The notes: generated from the letters alone by a model not told the origin. 8,921 nt of DNA from Treponema sp. (GCA_003447785.1 DLYJ01000083.1:1-8921); one strand, 5' to 3'. Counted from the stretch's first letter, positions 1-7,959 are shown. Program-made: numbers and translations.

Positions 1-228
1 GACAACGTAATGACACTGCTGGAAAGCGGCAAAATTTCCTACGTTCTTTCAACTTCTGCCAAGGGACGAAACCCTGACGCAGAAAGCGTAAAATTCCGAC
101 GGCATGCGGTAGAAAAGGACATTGAATGCCTTACCGCAATCGACACCGCAAACGCCCTCGCAGATTGTCTGGAGAGCGATTACAGTCAGGAGAATTACGA
201 ACTGGTAGACATTAAAAAGATTTTTTAG
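1..228 (+). CDS. carB: Carbamoyl phosphate synthase large subunit, C-terminal end (5' partial)
   Basis: Only the last 75 codons are present; the frame is open from base 1 (D-N-V-M-T-L-L-E) to a TAG at 226-228, so the ATG at base 10 is an internal Met and not the start. The fragment reads as the C-terminal MGS-like (allosteric) domain of CarB: an ESGKISYVLSTSAKGR segment, then an F-R-R-H-A-V-E helix and TAIDTANALADCLES, matching the family pattern 'I..VINTP..(x)..IRRAAVD..IP..T....A.A...AL'. In the family, CarB with the glutaminase CarA makes carbamoyl phosphate from glutamine, bicarbonate and ATP for pyrimidines and arginine, and this domain binds effectors such as UMP. Its stop overlaps the purF stop tail to tail by 4 bp. 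A stand-alone MGS-fold protein cannot be excluded from 75 residues, but the family pattern makes CarB the better call. Confidence 0.82.
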   Translation, partial: DNVMTLLESGKISYVLSTSAKGRNPDAESVKFRRHAVEKDIECLTAIDTANALADCLESDYSQENYELVDIKKIF

Positions 229-1565
229 ACCGGATATTTGCCGCAAAAACAACCGCGGCAAAAGTCCGTGCCGCCGAGGGCGCGCATCATTCCTTCAAGG
301 CTGATAAACGCAAGGGAATCTGCCCCGATTTCCTGGCAGATTTCTTCCACTTCGTGAGCCGAAGAGATGAGTTCGTTCTTAGACGGGGTGTCGATTCCCA
401 GATGGCACGGAAACTTTACCTGACTCGAAGAAACCCTGAAGTGAACTTCCCTTGCCCCGGCCCTGCGCAAAATCTGAACAAGACGGCGGCTTGTAGTTCC
501 GCGGACTATGGAGTCGTCAATTACTACAACCCTCTTGTCCTTTAAGTCACTGGCAATAGCATTCAGTTTTACAAAAACCATTGCCTCCCGTTCTGCCTGA
601 GTAGGTGCGATAAAGGTGCGTCCGATGTATTTATTTTTGATAATTCCCATCACGTATGGAAGTCCGGAGGCGCGGGCATAACCCATTGCCGCTCCGATTC
701 CGCTGTCCGGCACGCCGATAACAACATCCGCATCCACAGAACTTTCCCTGGCAAGTTCTTCGCCAAGATGATAGCGTGCCTCCTGGACACTGATTCCGTC
801 AATTACGGAGTCCGGACGGGCAAAATATACATATTCAAATATACAGGTCTGCTTTTGAATCTGGTCTTCTCTGTGAAATGATTTGATTCCGTCTTTGTTG
901 ATTACAACGATTTCGCCCGGTGCAATATCGCGTATAAACTGACCGTTGCAGGCGTCGATTGCACAGCTTTCGCTTGCAAGAATATAACCGTCACCAACTT
1001 TTCCAAGACAAAGAGGACGGATTCCGTTCGGGTCCCGGACTCCAATCAGTGTGTCCTGAGTAATGATACAAAGTGCGTAGGAGCCCTTTATCAGTTCAAT
1101 CGTATTTAAAAGCGCTTTTTCCATCCCGTCCTTATACGAGCGGGCAATAAGTTTTAAAATTACTTCCGTGTCACTTGTTGAATTAAAAGTGTAGCCCGAG
1201 TCTTCCAGCAGGCCGCGCAAAGGTTCGTAGTTTACAAGCTGACCGTTATGAGCAAGGGCCACCGAACCCAGCTTAAACGATGCAAGGAAGGGCTGTGCGT
1301 TTTCGATTCCGCGGCCGCCTGCGGTTGCGTACCTGACATGTGCCACAGCAACAGAGCCTTCAAGTTGTGCCAGATCGTCCTTTTTAAACACATCCTGAAC
1401 AAGGCCCATATTTTTTTTGAGGGTAATCTGAGTACCGTCAGAAACCGCAATTCCGGCGCTTTCCTGACCGCGGTGCTGCAAACTTACCAGACCATAATAA
1501 CAGAGCCGGGCCGCATCTTCCGAGCCCCAGACTCCAAAAACGCCACATTCGTCATGTAAACCCAT
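225..1565 (-). CDS. purF: Amidophosphoribosyltransferase (glutamine PRPP amidotransferase), Fe-S type
   Basis: First committed enzyme of purine synthesis: transfers the glutamine amide to PRPP, giving phosphoribosylamine (cytosolic). The 446-residue protein opens MGLHDECGVFGVWG; Cys7 is the expected N-terminal nucleophile after removal of a 6-residue propeptide, as in class II (Ntn) amidotransferases. Seen next: LQHRGQESAGIA (29-40), AHNGQLVNYE (105-114), and the PRPP-binding loop VVVIDDSIVRGTT (345-357) of the type I phosphoribosyltransferase half. Cys241, Cys387, Cys436 and Cys439 fall where the B. subtilis-type enzyme has its 4Fe-4S ligands; an extra Cys441 follows. The protein ends at CGKYPV, about 30 residues earlier than I recall for B. 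subtilis PurF. The ATG lies 1 base after the gltB stop (TAAAATG) with a GAGG 8 bases upstream, so it is the last gene of the asnB-gltB-purF operon. It converges on carB. Confidence 0.97.
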   Translation of the reverse strand: MGLHDECGVFGVWGSEDAARLCYYGLVSLQHRGQESAGIAVSDGTQITLKKNMGLVQDVFKKDDLAQLEGSVAVAHVRYATAGGRGIENAQPFLASFKLGSVALAHNGQLVNYEPLRGLLEDSGYTFNSTSDTEVILKLIARSYKDGMEKALLNTIELIKGSYALCIITQDTLIGVRDPNGIRPLCLGKVGDGYILASESCAIDACNGQFIRDIAPGEIVVINKDGIKSFHREDQIQKQTCIFEYVYFARPDSVIDGISVQEARYHLGEELARESSVDADVVIGVPDSGIGAAMGYARASGLPYVMGIIKNKYIGRTFIAPTQAEREAMVFVKLNAIASDLKDKRVVVIDDSIVRGTTSRRLVQILRRAGAREVHFRVSSSQVKFPCHLGIDTPSKNELISSAHEVEEICQEIGADSLAFISLEGMMRALGGTDFCRGCFCGKYPV

Positions 1566-1566
1566 T

Positions 1567-4500
1567 TTAGCCTCGAGTTAAAACACTAAGATAATCATCA
1601 GGAATTACTTTTTTAAACTTACCGATGTAATTCGGCCAGTCAGAAAGAATTTTCTTTGCCTTGATGGAACCGGTTTCCCTTGCATGGTTTTCTATGAGTT
1701 CGTGCAGTTTCTGAACATCAGGATTTTCGACCCTTCCGTCAGATTTGAGGGCAGTTGTTTTGTCATCGAGTTTGTACATTGTAACAAGATCCGTATTCAG
1801 TCTTGTGTACAAATCGTGGTCCTCATCAAGCACGTAGGCAACTCCGCCGCTCATACCTGCGCAGAGATTTTTACCGGTTTTTCCGAGAATTACGGCAAAA
1901 CCGCCTGTCATGTATTCAAGTCCATGGTCGCCGCAACCTTCTGTAACGATTGTTGCCCCGGAATTTCGAACTCCAAATCGCTCGCCTGCAATTCCGCTGA
2001 TAAAGCCGGAACCGCTTGTGGCTCCAAAGAAAGCCACGTTTCCGACAATTATGTTCTGCTCGGCAACGCCTTCAAAGTCAGCAGACGGCTTGATTACGAT
2101 TTTTCCACCGCTCAGGCCCTTTCCCACAGCGTCGTTTGCGTCTCCGTTCAATCTCAGGGTAAGTCCCTTTGGAATAAAGGCACCAAAACTCTGACCTGCG
2201 CCGCCTGTAAAATTCAACACGTAGGCATCGTCTTCCAGTTTTGAACCGAATTTTTCCTGAATTTTTGAACCGAACACAGTTCCAACTGCGCGATCCTCAC
2301 AATTAACTGAATATGTTCCGCCCGTGTCATTTCGTGCGCCCGGAGAAAGTAGGGAAATTTCATCAAGAGACTTTTCCGTTTTGCTGCATTCCGGTTGAAT
2401 TGCCTGAGCCGTGTTTTGAGTTTTCCATTCTTCACTGACAGGAACGATAATCCGCGAAACGTCCAGAAGTCCTGCACGGCTGAATCCCTGTTCATTCTTA
2501 AATTTGAGCAGATCCGTGCGGCCGCACATCTCCTGAATTGAATGCATTCCAAGTTTTGCCATAAGTTCGCGGGTTTCCTGAGCGATAAAACGCATAAAGT
2601 TTTCCACGTATTCGGGCTTTCCCGGAAATTTTTTGCGGTTTTCAGTATTCTGTGTTGCAACTCCGAATGGACAGGTGTCCAGATTGCAGACACGAAGCAT
2701 ACGGCAGCCGATTACGATGAGTGGTGCCGTCGCAAATCCAAATTCCTGGGCGCCGAGAAGGCAGGCAATTACTACGTCACGGCCGCTCATCAGTTTTCCG
2801 TCTGTTTCCAGGCGGACTTTTGAGCGCAGCCCGTTTTGAATCAGAGTCTGGTGTGTCTCAGCAAGCCCCAGCTCCCACGGTAAGCCCGCGTGATGAATTG
2901 AACTCAATGGGGCGGCACCGGTTCCGCCGTCGTGTCCGCTGATTAAAATCAGTTCGGCTCCGGCTTTTGCAACACCGGCCGCAATTGTACCTACCCCGCT
3001 TTCACTTACAAGTTTGCAGCTTATTTTTGCCTTTTGGTTTGCATGCTTTAAGTCAAAAATCAACTGGGCAAGGTCTTCAATTGAATAAATATCGTGGTGT
3101 GGCGGCGGAGAAATCAGACTTACACCCGGTGTGGAATATCGTGTTTTTGCAATCCAAGGGTAAACTTTTTTGCCCGGAAGATGTCCGCCTTCACCAGGTT
3201 TTGCGCCCTGAGCAAGTTTGATTTGAATTTCCTTTGCGCTCAAAAGGTACTCTTCCGTTACGCCAAAGCGTCCCGAGGCAACCTGCTTGATTGCCGAATT
3301 TGATTCTGTTCCAAGACGGTCTTCTGCCTCGCCGCCTTCGCCTGAATTAGACTTTCCCCCAAGACGGTTCATTGCGATGGCAAGACACTTGTGGGCTTCT
3401 TCCGAAATTGAACCGTAACTCATAGCCCCGGTCTTAAAATATTTGACGATGTCGTCTACGCTTTCTACTTCATCAAGTGGAATTTGCTTTGCCTTGTCAA
3501 AGTTGAATTCAAAAAGTGCACGCAAAGTATGAGGATGCTTTGTATCATCCACCATTGCCGTATACTGCTTAAACTTGTCCCAGTCACCTTCTTTTGTAGA
3601 GTCCTGCAAAAGCTGAATCAACTGTGGAGTAATCAGGTGATCTTCGCAGCCTTCAAAATTCTTGAATTTATGCTCACCGAGGGGCGCAAGTTTAATCGCA
3701 CCGGTCAGTTTTTTCTCAGAATTTCCATAAGCATCTTCATGGTGATACAAAATGTCTTCCTGGATTTCTTTGAGGCCGATACCACCAATGCGGCTGACTG
3801 TGTTTGTAAAATACTTGTCTGTAACTTCCCTGTTGATACCAAGGGCTTCAAAAATCTGGGCACTCTGATATGACTGAAGTGTACTGATTCCCATTTTGGC
3901 CGCAATTTTTACGATACCGTTCATGATTGCGCGGTTGTAATCGTCGATTGCCGTGTGGTAATCCTTGTCCAGAAGTTTTTTGTCGATTAATTCGGCGATG
4001 CATTCGTGGGCAAGATACGGGTTTACGGCACGGGCACCGTAGCCGAGACACATTGCTACCTGATGAACGTCCCTGACTTCACCGCTTTCAAGGATTACAG
4101 AAACCTCCGTTCTGCGGTGAGTGCGGATTAAATACTGTTCAACTGCGCTTACTGCCAGTAACGATGGAATTGCAAGATGGTCCTTATCAACTCCGCGATC
4201 CGACAGAATAATTATGTGGTAACCTTCTTCGTAGGCTTTATCGATGTCTGCAAAAACACGGTCAACAGCCTTTTCCAGAAAGTCCTCTTTCACGGTTGAA
4301 TTTCCATCTGCGCGGAGTTCATCCGATTCAATCAGAAGAGAAACCTTCTTTACACGAAGACCAGGCTTATCAATTGCTGAAATCTTTAACAAATCAGTTC
4401 CGGTCAAAACCGGGTTATGAATTTCAAGAACCTGACAGTTTGTTTCCTTTGGATTTAAAAGGTCACCGTCCTTTCCAAGATAAACTGTTGTGTCGGTAAC

Positions 4501-6033
4501 GATTTTTTCCCGGAGGCTGTCGATTGGAGGATTTGTTACCTGTGCAAAAAGCTGCTTAAAGTAACTGTAAAGCGGCGGATGTTTTTCGCTCATTACGGCG
4601 AGGGGAGTATCAACGCCCATCGCACTGGTCGGTTCAACGCCGTTTTTTGCCATCGGCAGAACCATGTCATTTACGTCTTCAAGACACCAGCCGAATGCCT
4701 TGTAAAGTTTATCCCGTTCTTCTTGGGTGCTTACAGGAATTTTGTGATTAGGAATTTTTACATCTGCAAGGGAAAGAAGGTTCTGATTCAACCATTCTCC
4801 GTAAGGATGCTCGCCTGCATAATAATCCTTGATTTCTTCGTTTGTAATAAGTCTTTTCTGCTTTGTGTCTACCAGAAGCATTTTGCCCGGCATCAGGCGG
4901 CTTTTTGTGACAATGTTCTTTTCGTCAATGTCCAGAACGCCGACTTCGCTGGAAAGAATAAGCATATTATCCTTTGTAATGTAGTAGCGGCTCGGGCGCA
5001 GACCGTTTCTGTCCAGAGTTGCGCCGAGAATGTCACCGTCACTGAACAGAATTGCGGCAGGTCCATCCCAGGCTTCCATCATGGTTGCCCAGTAGTGATA
5101 AAAATCCTTTGTCTTCTGGCTTATTGTGTTGTCGTGCTTCCAGCTCTGGGGAATACAAACAAGAACTGCAAGGGGAAGCGGCATTCCGTTCATTAAAAAA
5201 TACTCCAGGGTATTGTCCAGCATTGCGGAGTCACTTCCGGTTGTGTCAATTTCTCCCCGGCGGGCAATCATTCTGTCTACGTTTCCGCGGATAGTATTGA
5301 TTTCGCCATTGTGCGCAATGAGACGGTTGGGATGGGCACGCTGCCAGCTGGGATTTGTGTTTGTACTGAATCTCGAGTGTACGATACCAAGTGCCGATTC
5401 ATATTCATTTGAATTCAAATCTTCATAGAATGTGCGAAGCTGGTCTACGAGGAACATACCCTTGTAAACGATAGTTCTACTAGAAAGTGAACATATGTAG
5501 GTTCCAGAACCTGCACCGGCTTTTTCAAAATCTCGGCGGGCTCTGTACAGAACCTGGTCAAATTCAAGGCCGGCTTTTACGAAACCCGGTTTTGCGATAA
5601 AAACCTGTTCGATTACCGGCATGCAGTCCCGGGCCTTTTTGCCGAGAACCTCTTTTTTTACAGGAACAGTTCTCCAGCCAAGGACTGTAAGTTCATGCCT
5701 GGCGCAGACTTCTTCAAAACGGGATTTTTCTAAAGCCCCACTAACGGCACTTCCTGACCGCGGCAAAAAAAACATTCCCACAGCGTATTCGCCTGCGTTG
5801 AGGGAGCCGACGAGTTTTGCACATTTTTTTGCAAAATACGAGTGGCAGATCTGGAGCAGAATACCAACGCCGTCTCCGGTTTTTCCTTCTGCGTCCTTGC
5901 CCGCTCTGTGTTCAAGTTTTTCTACAATAGAAAGCGCATTGTTTACTACCGTATTGCTTTGAATTCCATCGATGCTCACAACTGCGCCGATACCGCAGTT
6001 GTCGTGTTCAAATGAAGTATCGTAAAGTGTCAT
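1567..6033 (-). CDS. gltB: Glutamate synthase, large (alpha) subunit
   Basis: Reductive transfer of the glutamine amide to 2-oxoglutarate, giving two glutamates. The 1488-residue protein has the full GOGAT architecture. It starts MTLYDTSFEHDNCGIG; Cys13 is the expected catalytic N-terminal Cys after propeptide removal, and RFSTNTNPSW (221-230) and AHNGEINTIRGN (240-251) complete the class II glutaminase domain. A central linking domain follows. The FMN/synthase barrel has GAMSYGSISEEAH (869-881), KPGEGGHLPG (945-954) and SGHDGGTGAAP (1032-1042), then the 3Fe-4S motif C-x5-C-x4-C at Cys1110, Cys1116 and Cys1121. The C-terminal beta-helix has NFTGGAGQSFGAF (1274-1286). The start was chosen because its ATG overlaps the asnB stop (TAATG), has a GGAGG 10 bases upstream and fits the family N-terminus; an in-frame extension of 26 residues inside asnB has no family support. 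No small subunit gene (gltD) is in the window, so the electron donor is uncertain. Confidence 0.97.
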   Translation of the reverse strand: MTLYDTSFEHDNCGIGAVVSIDGIQSNTVVNNALSIVEKLEHRAGKDAEGKTGDGVGILLQICHSYFAKKCAKLVGSLNAGEYAVGMFFLPRSGSAVSGALEKSRFEEVCARHELTVLGWRTVPVKKEVLGKKARDCMPVIEQVFIAKPGFVKAGLEFDQVLYRARRDFEKAGAGSGTYICSLSSRTIVYKGMFLVDQLRTFYEDLNSNEYESALGIVHSRFSTNTNPSWQRAHPNRLIAHNGEINTIRGNVDRMIARRGEIDTTGSDSAMLDNTLEYFLMNGMPLPLAVLVCIPQSWKHDNTISQKTKDFYHYWATMMEAWDGPAAILFSDGDILGATLDRNGLRPSRYYITKDNMLILSSEVGVLDIDEKNIVTKSRLMPGKMLLVDTKQKRLITNEEIKDYYAGEHPYGEWLNQNLLSLADVKIPNHKIPVSTQEERDKLYKAFGWCLEDVNDMVLPMAKNGVEPTSAMGVDTPLAVMSEKHPPLYSYFKQLFAQVTNPPIDSLREKIVTDTTVYLGKDGDLLNPKETNCQVLEIHNPVLTGTDLLKISAIDKPGLRVKKVSLLIESDELRADGNSTVKEDFLEKAVDRVFADIDKAYEEGYHIIILSDRGVDKDHLAIPSLLAVSAVEQYLIRTHRRTEVSVILESGEVRDVHQVAMCLGYGARAVNPYLAHECIAELIDKKLLDKDYHTAIDDYNRAIMNGIVKIAAKMGISTLQSYQSAQIFEALGINREVTDKYFTNTVSRIGGIGLKEIQEDILYHHEDAYGNSEKKLTGAIKLAPLGEHKFKNFEGCEDHLITPQLIQLLQDSTKEGDWDKFKQYTAMVDDTKHPHTLRALFEFNFDKAKQIPLDEVESVDDIVKYFKTGAMSYGSISEEAHKCLAIAMNRLGGKSNSGEGGEAEDRLGTESNSAIKQVASGRFGVTEEYLLSAKEIQIKLAQGAKPGEGGHLPGKKVYPWIAKTRYSTPGVSLISPPPHHDIYSIEDLAQLIFDLKHANQKAKISCKLVSESGVGTIAAGVAKAGAELILISGHDGGTGAAPLSSIHHAGLPWELGLAETHQTLIQNGLRSKVRLETDGKLMSGRDVVIACLLGAQEFGFATAPLIVIGCRMLRVCNLDTCPFGVATQNTENRKKFPGKPEYVENFMRFIAQETRELMAKLGMHSIQEMCGRTDLLKFKNEQGFSRAGLLDVSRIIVPVSEEWKTQNTAQAIQPECSKTEKSLDEISLLSPGARNDTGGTYSVNCEDRAVGTVFGSKIQEKFGSKLEDDAYVLNFTGGAGQSFGAFIPKGLTLRLNGDANDAVGKGLSGGKIVIKPSADFEGVAEQNIIVGNVAFFGATSGSGFISGIAGERFGVRNSGATIVTEGCGDHGLEYMTGGFAVILGKTGKNLCAGMSGGVAYVLDEDHDLYTRLNTDLVTMYKLDDKTTALKSDGRVENPDVQKLHELIENHARETGSIKAKKILSDWPNYIGKFKKVIPDDYLSVLTRG
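1571..1574 (-). promoter_or_regulatory. Ribosome binding site of purF
   Basis: GAGG on the minus strand, 5 bases between it and the next gene's TAAAATG-embedded ATG region, lies inside the final codons of gltB. It supports the ATG at 1565 as the purF start and means purF translation initiates on ribosome-occupied gltB message, consistent with coupling. Confidence 0.6.
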
Positions 6034-7865
6034 TATTTGTACGCCTCCAAATGAACTCCGCCAATAGCTCTTCCAGATGGTTCGTCCATGTTTTTCCATG
6101 CAGCATCCCACTCAAGGGCCTTTGCAGTTGAACATGCAACGCCCGCTTCATGGGGAACGACTTTTGCCGCGCTGTCACTTGGGAACAGTCTGCTGTAAAT
6201 CTCGCGGTAATAATATTCTTCCTTTGTTTTTGGCGGGTTAACAGGAAAGCGGTTTTCCCGGCGTGCAAACTCAGCGTCACTAACTTTTTCTTCAGTCATT
6301 TTTTTAAGTGTATCTATCCAGCTGTAACCGACACCATCACTAAACTGCTCTTTCTGTCTCCAGCAGATTTCTTTTGGGAGGTAGTCTTCAAAAGCCTTTC
6401 GCAAAATCCATTTTTCCATACGTTGCTTTCCGCTGGGAAGTTTGATGTTCATTTTGTCAGACGGGTTCAGTCTCATGGCAATATCGATAAATTCCTTGTC
6501 CAGGAACGGAACACGGCCTTCAACGCCCCATGCGCTCAAAGATTTGTTTGCCCGGAGGCAGTCATAAAGGTGAAGTTTACTCATTTTGCGTACAAGTTCT
6601 TCATGGAATTCCTTAGCATCCGGAGCCTTATGGAAGTACAGGTATCCGCCGAAAAGTTCGTCACTTCCTTCGCCTGAAAGCACCATTTTGATTCCCATGG
6701 ATTTGATTACGCGGGCCAGAAGGTACATAGGAGTTGAAGCACGGACAGTTGTAATGTCATAAGTTTCTATGTGGTAAATTACATCTTCAAGGGCATCCAG
6801 GGCTTCTTGAATCGTAAAATGAACTTCGTGATGAATTGTTCCGATGTATTCGGCAGCCTTTCTTGCCGCTTCAAGGTCAGGCGAACCTTCAAGACCTACG
6901 GCAAAGCTGTGGAGCTGCGGCCACCATGCTTCTGCCTTATCGCCCGACTCAACACGCTTTTTGCTGAACTTCTGTGTTACCGCTGCAATAATCGAACTGT
7001 CCAGACCGCCCGAAAGCAAAACACCGTAGGGAACGTCACTCATAAGCTGCTGTTTAACTGCAGTTTCCAGACCGTCCTTAAGTTTTTGAATTATTGACGG
7101 GTTGATAACCTCGCCCTGTTCATCAGTAGCCTTAGGATTGTTTTTTACATTTTCATAACTTTCCCAGTCCCGTTTGTACCAGCGGATTGGTTTTATGTCA
7201 CCCTTCGTGTCATTGTCGGGCTTGACCCGACAATCTTTGTCCGAGATTCCCGTGTCAAGCACGGGAATGACATGACCACTGTACAAATAACAGCCGTTAG
7301 GAAATTCTTCGATAGTCTGGCAGACGCCTTCTAGAGATTTTAATTCACTTGCAACATAATAGCGTCCTGCCTTGTCCCAGCCCTGATACAATGGAATTAC
7401 ACCAATTTCATCGCGGCCAATCATGTAGCAGTCCCGGCTGCTGTCATACAAGGCAAAGGCAAAAATTCCGGAAAGTTCTTCCATCATTGCGGTAAAGTCG
7501 CTGGATTCAACATATTTTTTGTACAACGGAAGAATTACTTCGCAATCAGACTGGGTTTTAAAGGAATATTTGCCTTCAAAAGCCTTTCTGATTTCCTGAT
7601 GGTTATAAATTTCACCGTTTACTGCGAGGATTATTGAATTGTCATCGCTTACCAGAGGCTGTTTTCCTGAAAGCGGGTCAACGATTGCAAGGCGTTCATG
7701 GCTCAGAATCGCATTATCTCCTGTATAAACGCCGCTCCAGTCCGGACCACGATGACGAATTTTTCTGCTCATTTCCAGAACCTGGGCTCTCAAAGCTTCT
7801 TTAAGAACCTGATCTACAGGCTGGTCCTGAGTTTTTAAATCAAAAGCCCCAACAAATCCACACAT
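6033..7865 (-). CDS. asnB: Asparagine synthase (glutamine-hydrolysing), with an in-frame palindromic insertion
   Basis: Makes asparagine from aspartate, ATP and glutamine in the cytosol. The 610-residue protein begins MCGFVGAFDL, with Cys2 as nucleophile after Met removal, then RLAIVD (58-63), NGEIYN (83-88) and the glutaminase C-terminal region. The synthetase half carries the PP-loop SGGLDSS (285-291), SGEGSDELFGGY (397-408) and a C-terminal segment ending SGRAIGGVHLEAYK, all close to E. coli AsnB as I recall it (554 residues). Much of the extra length is residues 198-222, encoded by a palindromic repeat in the linker between domains, plus about 12 further residues around 242-256. The ATG at 7865 was chosen because Cys must be residue 2 and a GGAGG lies 5 bases upstream; the upstream ATG at 7907 is inside the leader hairpin. 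It is the first gene of asnB-gltB-purF, and its stop shares one base with the gltB start. Expression is probably controlled by the leader hairpin-terminator. Confidence 0.97.
   Translation of the reverse strand: MCGFVGAFDLKTQDQPVDQVLKEALRAQVLEMSRKIRHRGPDWSGVYTGDNAILSHERLAIVDPLSGKQPLVSDDNSIILAVNGEIYNHQEIRKAFEGKYSFKTQSDCEVILPLYKKYVESSDFTAMMEELSGIFAFALYDSSRDCYMIGRDEIGVIPLYQGWDKAGRYYVASELKSLEGVCQTIEEFPNGCYLYSGHVIPVLDTGISDKDCRVKPDNDTKGDIKPIRWYKRDWESYENVKNNPKATDEQGEVINPSIIQKLKDGLETAVKQQLMSDVPYGVLLSGGLDSSIIAAVTQKFSKKRVESGDKAEAWWPQLHSFAVGLEGSPDLEAARKAAEYIGTIHHEVHFTIQEALDALEDVIYHIETYDITTVRASTPMYLLARVIKSMGIKMVLSGEGSDELFGGYLYFHKAPDAKEFHEELVRKMSKLHLYDCLRANKSLSAWGVEGRVPFLDKEFIDIAMRLNPSDKMNIKLPSGKQRMEKWILRKAFEDYLPKEICWRQKEQFSDGVGYSWIDTLKKMTEEKVSDAEFARRENRFPVNPPKTKEEYYYREIYSRLFPSDSAAKVVPHEAGVACSTAKALEWDAAWKNMDEPSGRAIGGVHLEAYK
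6044..6048 (-). promoter_or_regulatory. Ribosome binding site of gltB
   Basis: GGAGG on the minus strand, 10 bases before the ATG at 6033, embedded in the last codons of asnB. It decides the start: the longer frame opening at 6111 would put 26 non-homologous residues in front of the propeptide. Confidence 0.75.
7208..7272. repeat. Palindromic repeat element inserted in frame in asnB (RPE-like)
   Basis: The 65-bp unit has an outer inverted repeat TGTCATT (7208-7214) / AATGACA (7266-7272) and two internal perfect stem-loops. One is ATTGTCGGG / CCCGACAAT (7212-7220 / 7226-7234) with a 5-base loop CTTGA; the other is ATTCCCGTG / CACGGGAAT (7246-7254 / 7260-7268) with loop TCAAG. The two loops are complementary to each other. 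On the minus strand it is translated within AsnB as residues 198-220 (HVIPVLDTG...CRVKPDNDT). Removing 25 residues (198-222) leaves YLYS-GDIKPIRWYKRDW, the same length as the recalled E. coli segment, so this is an addition rather than a native part of the fold. The structure recalls Rickettsia palindromic elements and other repeats inserted into coding genes. I believe similar 'RVKPDND' peptides occur elsewhere in bacterial genomes, but I could not check that. Exact edges are uncertain by a few bases. Confidence 0.85.
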
Positions 7866-7870
7866 AATAA

Positions 7871-7875
7871 CCTCC
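7871..7875 (-). promoter_or_regulatory. Ribosome binding site of asnB
   Basis: GGAGG on the minus strand, 5 bases before the ATG at 7865 and 7 bases after the T-run of the leader hairpin. It fixes the start at the Met preceding the catalytic Cys. Confidence 0.85.
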
Positions 7876-7882
7876 GGCAAGC

Positions 7883-7947
7883 AAAAAAAAGAGGTCGTAG
7901 ACAACATCCTTAACCGTTTTGTTAAGAAAATTATCTACGACCTCTTT
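7883..7947 (-). terminator. Leader hairpin-terminator (putative attenuator) of asnB
   Basis: Read on the minus strand, a 60-nt hairpin (7947-7888) has a perfect 14-bp base, AAAGAGGTCGTAGA (7947-7934) with TCTACGACCTCTTT (7901-7888). It continues through 13 further positions that pair apart from one U-U mismatch, with G-U wobbles, to a loop of about 6 nt (AAAACG). The T-run 7890-7883 (8 T) completes an intrinsic-terminator shape, yet it lies between the asnB promoter and its RBS. The same 60-nt structure, identical at 50 of 60 positions, precedes pyrG. The conserved sequence starts a few bases upstream of the hairpin (ACGAC), at the predicted +1. Position, orientation relative to the gene and conservation argue for regulated transcription termination. 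The trigger is unknown. Confidence 0.8.
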
Positions 7948-7959
7948 GTCGTTAGATTT

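Noticed and set aside
237..262. Inverted repeat TTTGCCGC / GCGGCAAA near the purF/carB 3' ends as a terminator
   Set aside because: Its 10-base loop is not followed by a T-run on either strand, and it is explained by the repeated Cys/Gly codons at the PurF C-terminus.
1684..5196. Long plus-strand open frames opposite gltB (for example 1684-2244 and 4579-5196) and shifted minus-strand frames (2214-2693)
   Set aside because: They lie fully within the well-supported gltB gene, lack good RBSs and encode low-complexity, Cys/Phe-rich sequences typical of antisense shadows.
6034..6111. 26-residue extension of GltB into asnB
   Set aside because: The sequence is the shifted frame of the asnB C-terminus. 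The family N-terminus begins at MTLYD, with an RBS and a TAATG junction.
7866..7907. Extended asnB start at 7907 (MLSTTSFF...)
   Set aside because: That ATG lies inside the leader hairpin, and it would put 14 residues ahead of Met-Cys, whereas Cys must be exposed as the N-terminal nucleophile. The GGAGG fits the ATG at 7865.
7883..7953. T-box or metabolite riboswitch upstream of asnB
   Set aside because: The leader before the terminator is only a few nucleotides; there is no specifier loop, T-box sequence or multi-helix aptamer.
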